The notes under the pieces: generated by a model
Database searches by the model: none
What the model was told of the DNA's origin: nothing
Seen by the model: only the letters and a program-made list of their open reading frames with translations
Source: Bog-473 sp963821755
Lineage (GTDB): Bacteria; Actinomycetota; Acidimicrobiia; Acidimicrobiales; RAAP-2
Length of the DNA: 64,000 nucleotides
NCBI GenBank assembly: GCA_963821755.1
Contig: CAWGEX010000002.1
Span: 248,001 to 312,000, forward strand
Direction: 5' to 3'
Program-made: the position numbers and the translations under genes
Shown: piece by piece, positions 61,662 to 64,000 of the stretch
How positions within the stretch are numbered: the stretch's first letter is position 1
How the letters are laid out: the number at the start of each line of letters is the position of its first letter

Positions 61662-63844
61662 GCCGTGGTCTCCACGTGCTCGGCGGCTCCGGCGGCTTCG
61701 GCGATCGGGTGCCCGTCGTCGTCATGGGCCGCCACGTGCTCCTCCACCGCCGTGATGAGGTGGCGCTCGGCCGGATCGACGAGGTCGGGACCGGGCGGCT
61801 GCTCGGCCACGGCGCGGTCGGCCAGCAGGCTCGGGACGATGAGCCCCCGCCGGGTGGCCACCCACCGCAGCGCGGCGTCGCGCACCCGGTAGACGACATC
61901 GCTCAGCCCACCCGGCACGATCATCAGGACAAGCAGGACGCCGACAGCCGACGCCAGAGCCTGCCAGTCCGCCCCAGGCAGGAACCACTGCCCGCCTTCG
62001 AGGTAGATGGCCCCGAGGGCGGCGCCGAGGAGGGATCCGATGCCACCGACCACGGCGGTGGTGAACACCAGGATGCTCTGGTCCGGTCCGAAGACGGTCG
62101 GGGTGAAGGCCTGGAGAAGGAAGACGTAGAGGCAACCGCCCACCCCGGCGACGAATCCCGACAGCGCGAAGGCGGTGAGCTTGGCCCGGCCCACGTTGAT
62201 CCCGAAGGACTGCGCCGCCCGCTCGTTCTCCCGCAGGGCCAGGAGGACCCGGCCGGTCCGGGAGCGGCGCAGACTGCGCACGGCGAAGGCCAGCAGGGCA
62301 AGGCAGGCCAGACAGAAGTAGTAGTAGCTCGGCTGGGAGTTCAGATTGAAGACACCGAAGAGGTCCGGACGGACCACCCGGTTGACCGGCACCCAGGAGA
62401 AGTACTGGGGATTGAGCAGGTAGCTCGTGGTCGCAATGGCGAAGGCCAGCGTGGTCACGGCCGGGAAGAAGCCGCGGAGGCGCAAGGTGGGGAGACTGAC
62501 GATCATGGCCACCCCGGCTCCGACCATCCCGGCGATGAGGACGGCCAGGGCCAGACTGAGGTGCCAGGTCTGAGTGGCGTAGGCGCCGGTGGCGGCGCCG
62601 AAGGCCACGAACGACATCTGGCCCAGCGTCAACTGGCCGGCCCATCCGGTGAGCATGACCACCGAGACGGTGATGATGACGAAGATCACGACCGCGGTGG
62701 CCTTGAGCTGGTTCCCGGCGTTGCCCGAGAGCAGCCACGGCAACGCGAGCACCGCGGCCCCCAGGACGAGCGCTCCGACCCAGCGCACCGCTCGGACCTC
62801 AATGAGCGAACGCAGTTCGCGGGGGACGGGTCGGACCTCCTCGGAAACGACCCAGGTCGACACGGCGTTGACCCCGACCCGCGACGAGCCCACCCGGCGG
62901 ACCAGCAGCACCACGATCACGACGGCAGCGAGCACCGGGCCGACCAGGCCAGGGTCGGACTCGTGGTTCCACAACACCCCTTGCTGGAGGATGCCCAGGG
63001 CCACCGCAGCCAGGGCGATGGCGGGCAGATCGACCAGGTTTCCCAGCACCATCGCGGCCAGTGAGGCCAGTAGCACGGTGAAGCTCAGGTCGAGCCCGAG
63101 GGGCAGGCCCAGGATGCCGGCCTGAAGAAAGACCCCGATGAATGAGAGCACGCCGGCCACGGCCCACACCACGGTCTGCAGACGCTTGACCGGGATCCCG
63201 AGCAGGCTGGCCCGATCCGCCCGCTCGGCGCTGGCCCGGACGGCGATGCCGATGTTGCTGAAGCGCAGCATCAGGGCCACGCCGAGCAGGGCCAAGGGGG
63301 CGATGATCAGCGCCACCACGTCGTCGGCGGTGAAGACCAACGGGAAGACGGTGAAGGTCAAGGAGATGGGCACGTGCACCACACTGCTGGTGGGCCGCTG
63401 GCCCCAGATCAGCGGGATGAACAGCGCCGCCGCTCCCAGCAACTGCGACAGTCCGATGGTGGCGACGGTGAGTATCAAGCGCGGCGAGTTGAAGAACCTC
63501 CGGATGACGACCAGTTCGATCAGGCTGCCCAGCAGTAGTGACCCCACCAGCCCGACGGTGACAGCCAGGAAGTAGTTCACGCCGGCGTAGACGATCAGCG
63601 ACACCGCCAGCACCGTCGGCGCCAGGCCCAGCTGGACCTGGGCAAAATTCAGGATCCGGTTGGCCCGGTACACCAGTGCCATCCCCACCGCCACCAGCGC
63701 GCCGAGCAGCCCGATGATGACGCCCTGCAACGTCACCCCCAGCGGCAGCGGGAAGAGGATCATCTGTACGGCGAGCACGGCCAAGGCCGGCACCACCGTG
63801 GCGGCGACGCGGCGCAGCCTTCCCGTTGTCTCCATGCCTACCAA
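61658..63844 (-). CDS. LivH-LivM fused ABC permease (branched-chain amino acid type)
   Basis: The 728-residue membrane protein joins two permeases. The LivH part (about 30-330) has 'LLGALVAVGMALVYRANRIL', 'NFAQVQLGL', 'RASAERADRASLLGIPVKRL' (EAA-type coupling helix) and 'LVDLPAIALAAVALGILQQG'. The LivM part (about 350-660) has 'LTGWAGQLTLGQMSFVAFGA', 'LLALRENERAAQSFGINVGR' (second coupling helix) and 'FTTAVVGGIGSLLGAALGAI'. A 70-residue soluble acidic tail follows. TTG 63844 has GGGGGGA upstream; ATG 63835 is an alternative. It is the first permease gene of the operon and couples to the MFS-LivF-LivG gene by a 4-nt overlap. Confidence 0.92.
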   Translation of the reverse strand: MVGMETTGRLRRVAATVVPALAVLAVQMILFPLPLGVTLQGVIIGLLGALVAVGMALVYRANRILNFAQVQLGLAPTVLAVSLIVYAGVNYFLAVTVGLVGSLLLGSLIELVVIRRFFNSPRLILTVATIGLSQLLGAAALFIPLIWGQRPTSSVVHVPISLTFTVFPLVFTADDVVALIIAPLALLGVALMLRFSNIGIAVRASAERADRASLLGIPVKRLQTVVWAVAGVLSFIGVFLQAGILGLPLGLDLSFTVLLASLAAMVLGNLVDLPAIALAAVALGILQQGVLWNHESDPGLVGPVLAAVVIVVLLVRRVGSSRVGVNAVSTWVVSEEVRPVPRELRSLIEVRAVRWVGALVLGAAVLALPWLLSGNAGNQLKATAVVIFVIITVSVVMLTGWAGQLTLGQMSFVAFGAATGAYATQTWHLSLALAVLIAGMVGAGVAMIVSLPTLRLRGFFPAVTTLAFAIATTSYLLNPQYFSWVPVNRVVRPDLFGVFNLNSQPSYYYFCLACLALLAFAVRSLRRSRTGRVLLALRENERAAQSFGINVGRAKLTAFALSGFVAGVGGCLYVFLLQAFTPTVFGPDQSILVFTTAVVGGIGSLLGAALGAIYLEGGQWFLPGADWQALASAVGVLLVLMIVPGGLSDVVYRVRDAALRWVATRRGLIVPSLLADRAVAEQPPGPDLVDPAERHLITAVEEHVAAHDDDGHPIAEAAGAAEHVETTA

Positions 63845-63859
63845 CGGGTCAGTCCCCCC

Positions 63860-64000
63860 TTACGTCGTCAGCCGCCCGGTCGCATGGACCGTCGGCGCCC
63901 GCTCGTGGGAAGGGCCGCCCATCTCGCGGACCTCTTCGAGCAAGTCCCGGCGGATAGGTGACATCGGCCGAATCCAGCGGCGCGCCGTTCGTAACGGTGG
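63860..64000 (-). CDS. C-terminal end of an upstream gene (cut by window edge)
   Basis: An open minus-strand frame enters from the right edge and ends with TAA at 63860-63862. Its last residues read 'MSPIRRDLLEEVREMGG' and 'PSHERAPTVHATGRLTT', which looks coding. The stop lies 15 bp before the LivHM start, so it would be the preceding operon member. Nothing in the visible 46 residues identifies it. Confidence 0.45.
   Translation of the reverse strand, partial: PPLRTARRWIRPMSPIRRDLLEEVREMGGPSHERAPTVHATGRLTT

Noticed and set aside
61676..63064. 462-codon plus-strand frame
   Set aside because: Antisense to the LivHM fusion, with an extreme His/Gly/Asp/Arg composition typical of complement of membrane-protein codons.

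Overview
The window is high-GC actinobacterial DNA that most resembles an Acidimicrobiia/Acidimicrobiales-type genome. This is inferred from gene content (DUF2142 and GT-C-like membrane proteins, an MpaB/DUF2236 protein, many SDRs, CoA-ester enzymes and fused Liv permeases) and from many start codons that sit only 6-8 nt after a TAnnnT -10 box with no Shine-Dalgarno, i.e. leaderless transcripts. I saw no rRNA, convincing tRNA, CRISPR array or intact transposon.

Layout. 0-6 kb is lower in GC and disturbed: two tandem paralogous membrane proteins (the first cut by the window edge), an XRE-regulator relic, an IS30 transposase relic, short inverted and tandem repeats, and a Thr-rich lipoprotein. 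6-12.8 kb holds an intact SRAP (YedK/HMCES) gene beside an internally deleted copy, a frameshifted HExxH metallohydrolase, a GT87-like membrane protein, relics of an NHL propeller and a SnoaL-like protein, and a STAS protein. 12.8-23.6 kb holds an ArsB/SLC13-type permease, a PaaI-like thioesterase, a divergent MarR/isocitrate-isopropylmalate dehydrogenase-family pair, a universal stress protein, a cyclopropane fatty acid synthase, an MFS exporter with its MerR regulator, and a DUF2142 protein.

24-36 kb is rich in acyl-CoA-type metabolism: amidohydrolase, enoyl-CoA hydratase, a small conserved protein paired with an acyl-CoA synthetase, a family III CoA-transferase, and a TetR-controlled alpha/beta hydrolase, followed by SDRs, a carboxymuconolactone decarboxylase-family protein, an NAD-dependent epimerase and an APH-type kinase. 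36-46.6 kb is mixed housekeeping and accessory: sulfatase, DinB, ketopantoate reductase-like, MpaB-like, SDR plus aldose epimerase, SurE, ArfB-like, aldo/keto reductase and FkbM methyltransferase. 46.6-55.2 kb has a SnoaL-like protein, a NUDIX-NDH-2 pair, acyl-CoA dehydrogenase, a dienoyl/enoyl-CoA reductase-like SDR, a secreted alpha/beta hydrolase and a D-aminoacylase-like amidohydrolase.

55.3-64 kb is one minus-strand operon: LivH-LivM fusion, then an MFS-LivF-LivG fusion, then a branched-chain-type substrate-binding protein, then a GH29 alpha-L-fucosidase. Fusing a 12-TM MFS domain to both Liv ATPases is the most unusual architecture in the window.

Two themes cut across regions. Six otherwise well-preserved genes (metallohydrolase, MFS exporter, MerR, enoyl-CoA hydratase, GH29, MFS-Liv fusion) each carry one single-base frame break, five fitting one extra base, which suggests assembly or sequencing indels as much as real decay. 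Three genes (MFS exporter, amidohydrolase, sulfatase) are preceded by a leaderless mini-ORF whose stop overlaps the main start by 4 nt.
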